In this document: piece after piece, positions 1 to 8,244 of the stretch
Layout of the letters: each line of letters begins with the position of its first letter
How positions within the stretch are numbered: position 1 is the first letter of the stretch
Origin: Alphaproteobacteria bacterium MedPE-SWcel
GTDB lineage: Bacteria; Pseudomonadota; Alphaproteobacteria; Rhodobacterales; Rhodobacteraceae
DNA length: 64,000 bases
Assembly: GCA_001874255.1 (NCBI GenBank)
Contig: MPDC01000013.1
Coordinates: 52,856 to 116,855 of the forward strand
Reading direction: 5' to 3'
The notes under the pieces: model-generated
What the model was told of the DNA's origin: nothing
Database searches by the model: none
The model's input: only the letters and a program-made list of their open reading frames with translations
Translations under genes and position numbers: made by a program

Positions 1-9
1 AGCGCCGAA

Positions 10-438
10 GTGGCAGAGGCGGCGGCGCTGCTGCCCTGTCACCACGAGGTGCACACCGATCCGGATGCCCCCGCAGCGTTGAAAGACGTGCCCGGGCCGA
101 TGCAGCAAGTGCCGGAGAAAAAGAGCCCGGCGCGCTGGGCCTATGAGCGGCTGATCCTCTACATCAAGAACTTTGAAGAACAGCTCGATGGCGAACATGA
201 GGTCGCGATGGGCTTTGCCGGAGGAGACGCAGGCGTGCTTCGCATCGAAGGCATGGGCTATTTCGATCCGGATATCGTGACCTTCTACGGCAGCGATTCG
301 GGCGGCGCTCGCACGCAGCTGGTTCAGCATGTGAGCCAGCTCAATGTGATCCTGCGCGCTGCGGCAAAGCCGAAGCCGGAAGAACCCGCCAAACGTATCG
401 GATTCCGCCTTGTCTCCGAACTGGAAGAGACGGCCTGA
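10..438 (+). CDS. conserved hypothetical protein, possibly DUF6173 family (5' end may lie outside window)
   Basis: A protein of at least 142 residues. The frame is open to the window edge and the first in-window start is a GTG, so the true start may be upstream. The central part (around residues 38-60) has the motif ARWAYERLILYIKNFEEQL, followed by a compact region ending in an Arg-rich tail. I see no signal peptide or membrane helix, so it is probably cytoplasmic. The sequence resembles a small family of unknown function common in Rhodobacteraceae, recalled as DUF6173, but that assignment is from memory. Its stop codon begins a short repeated TGA-containing stretch. Confidence 0.6.
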   Translation: MAEAAALLPCHHEVHTDPDAPAALKDVPGPMQQVPEKKSPARWAYERLILYIKNFEEQLDGEHEVAMGFAGGDAGVLRIEGMGYFDPDIVTFYGSDSGGARTQLVQHVSQLNVILRAAAKPKPEEPAKRIGFRLVSELEETA

Positions 439-477
439 GAGACGGCTAATTGAGACGGTCGGATTGAGATAACCTGA
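436..477 (+). repeat. degenerate stop-codon repeat after the first gene
   Basis: The motif GAGACGG recurs at 12-14 bp spacing from just before the stop codon. TGA codons fall at 436 (the gene's own stop), 451, 465 and 475, with TAA at 470. Together they cover all three frames downstream of the gene. It is a weaker version of the 14-bp arrays at 1611 and 16206. Confidence 0.5.
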
Positions 478-719
478 TCAAGCATAGGCGCGGCGCAGGC
501 CGATCTGATCCGGGGCGTATCGGGCCACGCGCTGGCTGGCTGGCGTGTAGACTTTGTTGTTCAGGCTCTGTCGTTCCGGCTCTGCACCTCCGGTGCTGTG
601 CTGTTGCGGGTCCCGATGTCGAGGGACTTCGGGTAACCACTGCGCGAGAGGGGAGGTGACAGGGCTTTTGAAATCCAGTATCACCGCCAGCGAACCAAGA
701 CGCGAACAGGATCACTGAT

Positions 720-854
720 ATGGCTGAACACAAGCACGGCACCATGGACATCACCGTTCAGGAACAGACTTTCGGAAGCTTCATGACTTTCGTTTCCCGG
801 TTTTGCATTTTCCTGCTGGTCTTTGTGGTGTTCCTCGCCATCTTCGCCACCTGA
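720..854 (+). CDS. aa3-type cytochrome c oxidase subunit IV
   Basis: A 44-residue peptide that starts MAEHKHGTMDITVQEQTFGS and ends in one hydrophobic helix (about residues 22-43). This pattern is that of the bacterial aa3-type cytochrome c oxidase subunit IV, a single-span peptide that crystallises with the four-subunit oxidase of Rhodobacter and Paracoccus but is dispensable for activity. The ATG is preceded by AGGA eight bases upstream. As usual in this group, the gene stands alone, away from the genes for the catalytic subunits. The identification rests on length, topology and the conserved N-terminal motif. Confidence 0.88.
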   Translation: MAEHKHGTMDITVQEQTFGSFMTFVSRFCIFLLVFVVFLAIFAT

Positions 855-899
855 GCGACCTTCCTCGACTGATTTTCTCTCGAGACCCGGAGCACGCCG

Positions 900-1523
900 A
901 TGCGGACCCCGATCCTGATCCTTGCGCTCTGCGCACTTCTTGCCGGATGCGCGGCACCGCAGCGCCCGGATGCTGATCCGGAGACGGTGGCGCGCGTGGC
1001 CTATCGTGACGCTGGCGCGCCGTCGGTGACGCTGATCACGGTCGTCAACAACCGCACCGGGCAAGGCGGGCATACTGCGCTGATGGTGAATGCCTCGGAG
1101 CGGGTGATCTTTGACCCTGCGGGGTCTTTTTACGCGGATATCGTGCCGGAGCGTCAGGATGTGCTCTATGGGATTTCACCGCGTATTTTCCAGGCCTATC
1201 GCAGCGCCCATGCACGTGAGACATTTCACGTGGTGACGCAGAAGGTCGATGTGTCCCCCGAACAGGCGCAGCGCGCCTATCAGCTGGTGACCGGGAACGG
1301 GCGTGTGCCCGGGGCGCTGTGCGCCAATGCGACGTCTTCGATCCTGCGGCAGATCCCGGGGTTTTCAGAGATCGAGGTGACGTATTATCCCGTCAAGCTG
1401 CAGGAACAGTTTGCGCAGATCCCCGGTGTGGTCACGGATAAATACTATGAAAACGACAGCGAAGACCTGAAAACGGGGCTCGCTGACGGAAACGCGGCGC
1501 TGAATACCTCTCCGGCGTTCTGA
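900..1523 (+). CDS. putative lipoprotein of unknown function
   Basis: A 207-residue protein with a lipoprotein signal peptide: MRTPILILALCALLAGC, lipobox LAGC with Cys17. It is therefore predicted to be anchored in the outer or inner membrane facing the periplasm. The mature part has GGHTALMVNASERVIFDPAG (about residues 56-75) and a later Cys in ALCANATSSIL. A conserved His near GHTA and a later Cys followed by a helix recall permuted papain-like (NlpC/P60, LRAT-like) folds, but the catalytic assignment is inference only. It follows the oxidase peptide by 45 bp in the same direction, so the two could be co-transcribed. Confidence 0.7.
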   Translation: MRTPILILALCALLAGCAAPQRPDADPETVARVAYRDAGAPSVTLITVVNNRTGQGGHTALMVNASERVIFDPAGSFYADIVPERQDVLYGISPRIFQAYRSAHARETFHVVTQKVDVSPEQAQRAYQLVTGNGRVPGALCANATSSILRQIPGFSEIEVTYYPVKLQEQFAQIPGVVTDKYYENDSEDLKTGLADGNAALNTSPAF

Positions 1524-1610
1524 ACGGGCTTCTGCACCGGCAGCGGAGATTCCGGTGGCCGGGCGCCTTTTGCCGATGCCGGGCGGCGATGGCTGCCTCT
1601 CCCGGTCGAT

Positions 1611-1655
1611 CTAGTGCGACAGGTCTAGTGCGACAGGCCTAGTGCGGCGGGCCTA
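1611..1655 (-). repeat. 14-bp tandem repeat seeded on the azlD stop codon
   Basis: Three 14-bp units (1611-1624, 1625-1638, 1639-1652; plus-strand unit CTAGTGCGACAGGY) run directly into the azlD stop codon, which begins a fourth, diverged unit. Read on the minus strand each unit ends in TAG. The stops lie at 1653, 1639, 1625 and 1611, that is 0, 14, 28 and 42 bases downstream, so every reading frame is closed. Confidence 0.9.
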
Positions 1656-1997
1656 GCCCAGCAGATACATCAGCCCCCAGAGACAGCAGGCGCCGCTGGC
1701 CATGGCCAGCAGTACATTCCGGGTGAGAGTGGCAACCCCAAAGGTCAGCGCCGCGGCGGTGAAGTGGATCAGGCTCGGCTCTCCTGCTGTGGGGGCAGGC
1801 CAGACCACCAGCGGGGCCACCAGGGCCGGAATGACGGCCACCGCCGTATACCGCAGGTGGCGCATCAACCAGTCGGGCATGGCGCGATTTCCCACCAGCC
1901 CGATGAAGGCAAAGCGCAGGGCGTAGGACCCGATCGCGAGGCCTGCGATGACGATCCAGAGTGTGGTGGTGTCAAATGTCGTGTCAGTGCCGTTCAT
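1653..1997 (-). CDS. azlD: AzlD family branched-chain amino acid transport protein
   Basis: A 114-residue membrane protein with about four hydrophobic segments. It matches AzlD, the small subunit that works with AzlC to export branched-chain amino acids across the inner membrane. The start is placed at MNGTDTTFD because this ATG overlaps the azlC stop codon (ATGA), which indicates translational coupling. A longer in-frame start upstream would only read the azlC tail. The typical AzlD pattern of an N-terminal helix followed by YALRFAFIGL and a Pro-rich loop before helix 3 is visible. The stop codon is the first unit of a 14-bp repeat. Confidence 0.9.
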   Translation of the reverse strand: MNGTDTTFDTTTLWIVIAGLAIGSYALRFAFIGLVGNRAMPDWLMRHLRYTAVAVIPALVAPLVVWPAPTAGEPSLIHFTAAALTFGVATLTRNVLLAMASGACCLWGLMYLLG

Positions 1998-2728
1998 TTG
2001 TGTGTCGTCTCCGCTTGGGGCGCGGCGCGTTGCGCAAGCCACAGCTCTGCCTGGGCGCCGGCCATCATGCCCGCGAGCCCGGCCACGATCAGCCCGAGGT
2101 TATAGGGCAGCAGCGCCGCCGGCAGTGCCACGGCGCAGGCCGTGAAACAGGCCACCACATGGGCCGGTGTCCGCAGCATGGGGCCGATCATGGCGAGGAA
2201 GGCGATCGGCAACACGAAATCCAGCCCGAGGCTTTCGGGAATCGACGCGCCGACCAGCGCGCCGGTCACGGTCGCCGCCATCCAGAACGGCGCCACCAGC
2301 CCGTTGGTTCCGAAAAAATAGGCCATCCGTTCCCGGGTGCCCCAATCGTCGCGGCGCTCGAATTCGACCATCGAGAGCGCATAGGCCTGATCGACCGTGA
2401 GATAGGCGGCGCAGGCGCGCTGCCACAGGGGGGCGTCGCCCAGATAGGGCGTGAGCGAGGCCGAATACATGGCCACCCGGAGGTTCACCGCAAGGGCCGA
2501 GATCAATACGATCACGGTCGGCGTATGTTCCTGCATCAGCTGCAAGGCGGTGAACTGTGCGGATCCGGCAAAGACCGCAAGCGAGAAGGCAAAGGCCTCT
2601 GCCACATTCAGACCGGCCTCTGCCGCCAGCACACCAAACAGCAACCCGAAGGGGCCCGCGACCAGAATAAAGGGCGCACTGTCGCGGATACCTTTCCAGA
2701 AGGCGGATTTCACGGTGGAGATTGTCAT
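1994..2728 (-). CDS. azlC: AzlC family ABC-independent branched-chain amino acid exporter
   Basis: A 244-residue polytopic membrane protein. The N-terminal part contains APFILVAGPFGLLFGVLA and VFAGSAQF, the conserved AzlC signatures, and the rest is five to six more hydrophobic helices. AzlC is the main subunit of the AzlCD (BrnFE-like) exporter for leucine, isoleucine, valine and analogues. It is followed with a 4-bp overlap by azlD and is divergent from fdhD, with only 25 bp between the two starts, so their promoters must overlap neighbouring sequence. No regulator of the Lrp type is adjacent. Confidence 0.92.
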   Translation of the reverse strand: MTISTVKSAFWKGIRDSAPFILVAGPFGLLFGVLAAEAGLNVAEAFAFSLAVFAGSAQFTALQLMQEHTPTVIVLISALAVNLRVAMYSASLTPYLGDAPLWQRACAAYLTVDQAYALSMVEFERRDDWGTRERMAYFFGTNGLVAPFWMAATVTGALVGASIPESLGLDFVLPIAFLAMIGPMLRTPAHVVACFTACAVALPAALLPYNLGLIVAGLAGMMAGAQAELWLAQRAAPQAETTHK

Positions 2729-2753
2729 GGCTGGGCCTTAGGTTACTCGACAC

Positions 2754-3665
2754 ATGGCTACGCCTGTTGAAGGAGCTTGGCAATTGGCAAAACTGGATAC
2801 AGCCGGGGGCTACCTGATCGCCCCCGACCCCGGCAATACGCGGCTGACGCGAGCGGTGACGGGCGTGGATCACCTGGGCCAGAGCACCGGGATTTCGGTG
2901 GTCGAAGAGCGCCCGCTGACGATTTACCTGAACAGGCAAGAGATCGTGACCGCCATGACCATCGGAGACTATCCGGAGTATCTGGCGCTGGGATTCCTGA
3001 AGAACCAGAACATGTTGTCCGCGACCGATGTGGTCACCCGCGTCGACTATGACGAGGAGGTGGAGACGGTGGTGGTGCGCACCGAAGTGGAAACCTCGCA
3101 TGAGGAGAAACTGAAGAAAAAGACCCGGACCTCCGGCTGCGCGGTGGGCACGGTCTTTGGCGATATGATGGAGGGGCTGGAAGCGGTGGTCTTGCCCCGG
3201 ACGGAGGTGCGCGCCAGTAGGCTCTATGCGTTGGCGGCGGAGATCAACCGCACGCCGTCGCTTTATCTGGAGGCAGGCGCCATTCATGGCACGGTTCTGT
3301 GCCAGAGGGACCGGCCAATTGTCTATATGGAGGACGTGGGGCGCCACAATGCGGTGGACAAGATCGCGGGCTGGATGCTCTCGGAAGGCGTGGAGGCCGC
3401 GGACAAGATCCTCTATACCACCGGGCGGCTGACCTCGGAAATGGTGATCAAGACCGCAATGATGGGCATCCCAGTGCTGGTCTCACGGTCGGGTTTCACC
3501 GCCTGGGGCGTGGAAATCGCACGACAGGTTGGCCTCACCCTGATCGGGCGGATGCGGGGGCAGCGGTTTGTCTGTCTGGCCGGGGACGCGCGGCTTGTGC
3601 GTGATGTCGACCCGGAGGGTTTGCCCGCCGAAGATGGGAAGCATCGTCGAAAGGGCGCCCGATGA
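2754..3665 (+). CDS. fdhD: formate dehydrogenase accessory sulfurtransferase FdhD
   Basis: A 303-residue protein with the FdhD signatures MEDVGRHNAVDKIAGWML (about residues 196-213) and GRLTSEMVIKTAMMGIP. FdhD takes sulfur from a cysteine desulfurase and puts it on the molybdenum cofactor before insertion into formate dehydrogenase. The cysteine loop that in Escherichia coli FdhD contains a CxxC pair reads SGCAVG here, so only one of the two cysteines is present. Downstream are mobA, mobB and moeA in the same direction, a cofactor-maturation group. No formate dehydrogenase structural gene is in the window. The chosen ATG is the first in frame after the divergent azlC start. Confidence 0.93.
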   Translation: MATPVEGAWQLAKLDTAGGYLIAPDPGNTRLTRAVTGVDHLGQSTGISVVEERPLTIYLNRQEIVTAMTIGDYPEYLALGFLKNQNMLSATDVVTRVDYDEEVETVVVRTEVETSHEEKLKKKTRTSGCAVGTVFGDMMEGLEAVVLPRTEVRASRLYALAAEINRTPSLYLEAGAIHGTVLCQRDRPIVYMEDVGRHNAVDKIAGWMLSEGVEAADKILYTTGRLTSEMVIKTAMMGIPVLVSRSGFTAWGVEIARQVGLTLIGRMRGQRFVCLAGDARLVRDVDPEGLPAEDGKHRRKGAR

Positions 3666-3762
3666 CCGGCGGCGGCGGGGCCGCGCCTCGGGGCCATCGA
3701 GGCCCACTCGGCGCGGGGCCTGGCTGCGCCACGCCGGGCGCCTGTGGCAAAGGAAAGCGGTC

Positions 3763-4416
3763 ATGACGCAGCCTCTTGGAGTGATCCTCGCGGGCGGGCT
3801 CGCCACGCGCATGGGCGGCGGCGACAAGGGGCTGCTGATGCTGGGGGGGCAAAGCCTGCTGTCCCGGGTCGCGGAGCGGCTTTCGCCGCAGGTCGCGGAA
3901 CTTGCCCTCAACGCGAATGGGGATGCGGCGCGGTTTGCCCATCTCGGCCTGCCCGTTGTGGCCGATAGCATCGAGGGGTTCGCGGGTCCGTTGGCCGGGG
4001 TTCTGGCCGGGCTCGACTGGGCGGCCGCAGAAGGCGCCGAGGCCATCGTGACCGCCGCCGCCGATACGCCGTTTTTCCCGCAGGATCTGGTGACGCGGCT
4101 GGTGGCCGCCTCGGCCGGGCAGCGGCATCCGCTGGTTCTCGCCGCGACGCGCAAAGGCGAGGGCGAGACCTTGAAATCACAGGCGGCGTCGCGACAGCCG
4201 CGCGGCCGGTTCAATCGCCATCCCACATTCGGCCTCTGGCCGGTTGCGCTGCGGGAGGAATTGCGTTCGGCGCTTGCGGGTGGTCTGCGCAAGGTGGTGC
4301 TCTGGACCGACGAACACGGCGGCCGTGAAGCGCTGTTTGACTCTGTCCCGTTCGATCCCTTCTTCAACGTCAATACGCCCGAAGATCTAGCGCGTGCGGA
4401 GGCGCTCTTGATATGA
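3763..4416 (+). CDS. mobA: molybdenum cofactor guanylyltransferase MobA
   Basis: A 217-residue nucleotidyltransferase. It starts with MTQPLGVILAGGLATRMGGG, the GTP-binding glycine-rich loop of MobA, followed by DKGLL. MobA attaches GMP to Mo-molybdopterin to make the MGD cofactor needed by DMSO-reductase-family enzymes such as formate dehydrogenase. A start further upstream is open in frame, but this ATG has AGGAAAG just before it and gives the standard family length. The C-terminal NVNTPEDL motif is present. The stop overlaps the mobB start by 4 bp (ATGA). Confidence 0.93.
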   Translation: MTQPLGVILAGGLATRMGGGDKGLLMLGGQSLLSRVAERLSPQVAELALNANGDAARFAHLGLPVVADSIEGFAGPLAGVLAGLDWAAAEGAEAIVTAAADTPFFPQDLVTRLVAASAGQRHPLVLAATRKGEGETLKSQAASRQPRGRFNRHPTFGLWPVALREELRSALAGGLRKVVLWTDEHGGREALFDSVPFDPFFNVNTPEDLARAEALLI

Positions 4417-4904
4417 AGCTCTATGGGGTGACCGGCTGGAAAAACAATGGCAAGACCGGCCTGATGGAGCGGTTGGTGGCGGAGTTCACCTCGCGGGGGC
4501 TGACGGTCTCGACGCTGAAGCATGCGCATCATGCGACAGATGTGGATCAGCCGGGCACCGACAGTTTTCGGCACCGCCTGGCGGGTGCGTCAGAAGTGGT
4601 TCTGGCCTCTCCCAATCGTGTGGCGATCATGCAGGAGTTGCGCGGCGCCACCGAGCCGGCACTGACCGACCTGCTGGCGCGCATGCGGCCCGTGGATCTG
4701 ATCCTGATCGAGGGCTTCAAACGTGAAGTGCACCCGAAAATCGAAGCCCATCGCGCCGCGGCGGGTCATCCGCTGATTGCGCCGGACGATCCGAGTATCC
4801 GGGCCGTTGCCACCGACACGCCGCTGGATCTGGACCGGCCGGTGTTCGATTTGAACGATACTGCCGGGGTTGCGGATTTCATTGCCCGCGAGCTGGATCT
4901 TTGA
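4413..4904 (+). CDS. mobB: molybdopterin-guanine dinucleotide biosynthesis adaptor MobB
   Basis: A 163-residue P-loop protein. The Walker A motif is at the start (GWKNNGKTGL, residues 8-17), followed by STLKHAHH and the DLILIEGFKRE motif near residue 95-105, all typical of MobB. MobB is a GTP-binding partner of MobA that assists MGD formation. The overlap with mobA implies coupled translation. After it comes a 262-bp stretch without a convincing gene before moeA. Confidence 0.93.
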   Translation: MKLYGVTGWKNNGKTGLMERLVAEFTSRGLTVSTLKHAHHATDVDQPGTDSFRHRLAGASEVVLASPNRVAIMQELRGATEPALTDLLARMRPVDLILIEGFKREVHPKIEAHRAAAGHPLIAPDDPSIRAVATDTPLDLDRPVFDLNDTAGVADFIARELDL

Positions 4905-5166
4905 ACGCGGGTGTCAAAATGGTCCGGGCGCCAGCCGTCCGGATGTCCAGACCTGAGGCGAGACACGGGTCGCGCCACCGGGTTTTGGTCCGCAGCTCGT
5001 ATGGCAGAGCCAGCCCGAATGTGCCTGCCGACGGCGGAGGCCACCCGGTTTGGCCTGCGGTGGCACTGGACCTCGCGCGGTGCGCTGCGGCAAACCGGAA
5101 CCCGATATCGATCATGGATCTCCGTCCGAACGAGGCGGACTGGAGGCCAAGCGTGGAGCCGACCCT

Positions 5167-6426
5167 ATGACCCTGACGCCGCCGCCCCTCAGCAACGATT
5201 GCTTTGCCCTGCCACAGGGGGTGAACTGGACACCGGTGGATCAGGCGCTGGCGATGCTGCGCGACCGCCTCGGCGTGGTCACCGCGACCGAAATGGTGCC
5301 TTTGTCCGAGGCGCTTGGCCGGGTCCTGGCGACGGATGTCACGGCGCGGCGCTCGCATCCGCCGCTGCCCAATACCGCGGTGGATGGCTATGGTTTCGCA
5401 GGGGGACGCCCGGCGGGGCCGCATGTGCTTCCGTTGGCTCCGGGGCGGGCTGCGGCCGGGGTTCGCCATGATCTCGCGGTGCCGGAAGGGGCCGCCATCC
5501 GCGTCCTGACCGGCGCCGCCTTGCCCGAGGGCGTCGATACGGTGATCCTCGAGGAAGACGTGCGCTGCGATGGTGCTCAGATCGCCTTCAACGGGCCCTT
5601 GAAGGCGGGGGCAAACACCCGACAGGCCGGCGAGGATGTGGAGGCGCAGGATGTGATCCTGCGTGCGGCGCGGGTGGTGACGCCTGCCGACCTGGCATTG
5701 GCCGCCGCAACAGGGCTGGAGCGGCTGTGCGTTCGCAAACGGCTGAAAGTGGCGGTGATTTCAACCGGGGACGAGCTGGTCGAGCCGGGGCAGGAGGCCG
5801 CCCCGGGGCAGATCTTTGATGCCAATCGGCCAATGTTGCTCGGGCTGATGCATGAATTCGGCTTTGCAGGCCTCGATATGGGGCGGGTTGGCGATGACCG
5901 GGATGCGTTGCATGCGGCGCTGGACGCGGCTGCGGGGCAGGCGGATGTGATCGTGACCAGTGGCGGCGCCTCCGCCGGGGACGAGGACCATGTCTCGGCC
6001 TTGCTGCGCGAGGCCGGGGCGATGCAGCAATGGCGCATCGCCCTGAAGCCCGGGCGCCCGCTGGCATTGGGGATGTGGCAGGGCACTCCGGTGTTCGGCT
6101 TGCCGGGAAACCCGGTGGCGGCGCTGGTCTGTTCGCTGATCTTCGCGCGACCGGCCATTGGGCTGATGGCGGGGGCGGGCTGGTCGGAGCCCTTGGGATA
6201 CAACCTGCCCGCGGCCTTTCGAAAACGCAAGAAGGCCGGGCGGCGGGAGTATTTGCGGGCACGGGTACGGGACGGCAGGGCAGAGGTCTTTGCCTCCGAA
6301 GGTTCCGGCCGGATCTCCGGGCTGAGTTGGGCAGACGGGCTGGTCGAGCTGCCCGACGGGGCCGTGGACATTGAACCGGGGGACACCGTCCGTTTTCTTC
6401 CCTATACCAGTTTCGGATTGAAATAG
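5167..6426 (+). CDS. moeA: molybdopterin molybdenumtransferase MoeA
   Basis: A 419-residue protein. MoeA inserts molybdate into adenylylated molybdopterin. Visible family motifs are the NTAVDGYGFA segment (about residue 71-80), STGDELVEPG (about residue 199) followed by IFDANRPML, TSGGASAGDEDHV (about residue 267), and GLPGNPVAA. The domain order (I/II, molybdopterin-binding domain III, C-terminal domain IV) is complete. An in-frame start further upstream exists, but this ATG has GGAG eight bases upstream and begins at the conserved region. It closes the fdhD-mobA-mobB-moeA group. Confidence 0.93.
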   Translation: MTLTPPPLSNDCFALPQGVNWTPVDQALAMLRDRLGVVTATEMVPLSEALGRVLATDVTARRSHPPLPNTAVDGYGFAGGRPAGPHVLPLAPGRAAAGVRHDLAVPEGAAIRVLTGAALPEGVDTVILEEDVRCDGAQIAFNGPLKAGANTRQAGEDVEAQDVILRAARVVTPADLALAAATGLERLCVRKRLKVAVISTGDELVEPGQEAAPGQIFDANRPMLLGLMHEFGFAGLDMGRVGDDRDALHAALDAAAGQADVIVTSGGASAGDEDHVSALLREAGAMQQWRIALKPGRPLALGMWQGTPVFGLPGNPVAALVCSLIFARPAIGLMAGAGWSEPLGYNLPAAFRKRKKAGRREYLRARVRDGRAEVFASEGSGRISGLSWADGLVELPDGAVDIEPGDTVRFLPYTSFGLK

Positions 6427-6486
6427 CGGCGATTGGAAAGCGTGCATGGGGAACAGTGCAATGAAAACGGTGCATTGACCGCCTGA
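6424..6486 (+). repeat. degenerate 14-bp repeat after moeA
   Basis: Four diverged 14-bp units run from the moeA stop: 6426-6439, 6440-6453, 6454-6467 and 6468-6481, sharing the core GTGCAWTG in the last three. TGA triplets at 6462 and 6476 are 14 bp apart and, with the TAG at 6424, close all three frames. The copies are more diverged than at 1611 or 16206. Confidence 0.55.
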
Positions 6487-6703
6487 CATCCTGTCTCCGG
6501 ACTGTCTCCGGACGGTGCCGCGCGCCCGCAGGGCGCCGGGCCCAACGGGAAGAGGCGCCGCAGGGCGTCGATGACGGGCGGGAGCCCCCCCGTGCCGAAG
6601 GTGTTTCCCGACGTTTGGATGCCGTGCTCTTGCGCCGGAAATTCTGTGCCAGCAACATGGCCCTGTGTTTCCGGTATTCCCAGTTCTTTCCGGCCGGCGG
6701 GTG

Positions 6704-7735
6704 CTAGTCGAAGGTGCCCGCGACGCGCCCCAGAAGCATGAAGGCACGCGCCGTACGTGTATCGCTGAGGGCCGAGATTTCAGCATCAGAGGCGTCGGCT
6801 TCGAAGCGGGTAAACATCTGATCGAACCGTCGCAGAAAATGATGCGCGGAATCGCGAAAAATCGGATCCTGTCTCATCCGCGCAGAGGACAGCGCCAGCG
6901 AGCTGCGGTCCCGGATGCCGCCAAGTGCCGCGACCGCGCGGCCTCTGGCCCCATGTGCAAATTGCCGCCAGATATCAGGTCGGGCCCGGTCCGGGCGCAG
7001 ATCATCCATATAGATCCCCTCTTGACTGAGGAGGGTGAGGACGTCCTGCGCGGCGCGGATCACCTGTGCCGTATGCCGGTCCTTCAGCGCCAGACGCAGA
7101 GAGACAAAGCCCTCTTCGTCCTCGGAGGTTTCGGGGAAATTCAACGCACGGATAAAATGCTCGTTGGACAGCGGCGGCGACATTTCCTCGGCTGGGGTGC
7201 CAAGTTGCAGGGTGCCCTGATCGGCCACGGCCTCCATGGCCTTTGACGGAATGGCGAGCCGTTCCGGGCTGCGTCGGCTGGTCTGGAATGTGGCCAGAAC
7301 CGTCTCTGTCTTGCGAGCGGTTTCCGCGATTTCCTCGAGCTTTTTTGTGACCGAGGGTTCGCTCACCACTGCAGCGGCCTGCGAATGCGCGAGATACATG
7401 TGGCGCAGGCTTGAGATCGCCGCGTGCAGGCGCTCGGTTTCCTCGCGCATGACACGGGAAGCGCGCAACGCGATGGCGGCCACGACGAGCATCAGCACCG
7501 GCATCATGACAGCCAGAACCCGGACCAGAGGCGCGTTCCATTCGGTCGACATTGCCGCCTCCGGTGCCAGCACATAAAAGGCAACCACTCCCAGCGCCCA
7601 GAGAGCCCCAAGAGCGAGCGTAACGACTTCGGGCAGGCCAAGGGGCGCGCGGGCGCTGCTGTCGAGGTCAGGCAACGCCATACCGGTCTGTCTGGCAGCA
7701 GCCGATTTGTCCCTGTCGGTGGAGTCGCTGGTCAT
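6704..7735 (-). CDS. hypothetical membrane protein with two N-terminal transmembrane helices
   Basis: A 343-residue protein of unknown function. A polar N-terminal tail of about 30 residues is followed by two hydrophobic helices (about residues 34-58 and 70-92). A long, mostly helical cytoplasmic or periplasmic region follows, with HAAISSLRHMYLAH, LEEIAETARKTETVLATFQ and LSSARMRQDPIFRDSAHHFLRRFD. The region after the helices looks coiled-coil-like (about residues 92-150). Similar proteins are found near greA in Rhodobacterales, but no function is known to me. Its start lies 38 bp downstream of the greA stop, in the same direction, so it may share that transcript. Confidence 0.75.
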   Translation of the reverse strand: MTSDSTDRDKSAAARQTGMALPDLDSSARAPLGLPEVVTLALGALWALGVVAFYVLAPEAAMSTEWNAPLVRVLAVMMPVLMLVVAAIALRASRVMREETERLHAAISSLRHMYLAHSQAAAVVSEPSVTKKLEEIAETARKTETVLATFQTSRRSPERLAIPSKAMEAVADQGTLQLGTPAEEMSPPLSNEHFIRALNFPETSEDEEGFVSLRLALKDRHTAQVIRAAQDVLTLLSQEGIYMDDLRPDRARPDIWRQFAHGARGRAVAALGGIRDRSSLALSSARMRQDPIFRDSAHHFLRRFDQMFTRFEADASDAEISALSDTRTARAFMLLGRVAGTFD

Positions 7736-7773
7736 GGTCTGCCCGCTATGTCATTGGCAAGGTTTTGCTTTGC

Positions 7774-8244
7774 TCAGGCGTAGATGATCTTGAGGATCTC
7801 GTAGGACCGTTCGCCGCCCGGAGTGCGTACCTCTACACTGTCGCCTTCTTCCTTGCCAATCAAGGCGCGTGCGATGGGGGATTTCACATTCAGCAATCCG
7901 GCTTCGATATTGGCTTCGTGCTCGCCGACGATCTGCCAGGTCTTCTCATCTTCGGTGTCTTCATCGACGACGGTGACGCGCGCGCCGAATTTGATTGCGC
8001 CGGATAGTTTCTTCGGGTCGATCACATCGGCCAGCGACAGGATGCCCTCGAGCTCCTTGATCCGGCCCTCGATGAAGGACTGTTTCTCGCGGGCGGAATG
8101 GTATTCGGCGTTTTCCGACAAATCACCCAGTTCACGCGCCTCGGCGATGGCTGCGATGATGGCTGGGCGCTCCACGCTCTTGAGGGTCTTCAGTTCTGCT
8201 CCCAGGGCCTGAAAGCCCGCGGGCGTCATCGGGATCTTGTCCAT
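7774..8244 (-). CDS. greA: transcription elongation factor GreA
   Basis: A 156-residue protein of normal GreA length. The N-terminal coiled coil (residues 1-75) carries the acidic tip in [18 protein letters not shown]. The C-terminal FKBP-like domain includes [25 protein letters not shown] and ends [10 protein letters not shown]. GreA enters the RNA polymerase secondary channel and stimulates cleavage of backtracked transcripts. The start MDKIPMTP is chosen because it is the family start; an upstream in-frame extension is unrelated sequence. The hypothetical membrane protein gene follows. Confidence 0.96.
   Translation of the reverse strand: MDKIPMTPAGFQALGAELKTLKSVERPAIIAAIAEARELGDLSENAEYHSAREKQSFIEGRIKELEGILSLADVIDPKKLSGAIKFGARVTVVDEDTEDEKTWQIVGEHEANIEAGLLNVKSPIARALIGKEEGDSVEVRTPGGERSYEILKIIYA

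Noticed and set aside
4905..5166. A possible small gene between mobB and moeA
   Set aside because: Several overlapping frames are open but none has a ribosome binding site with a recognisable protein.
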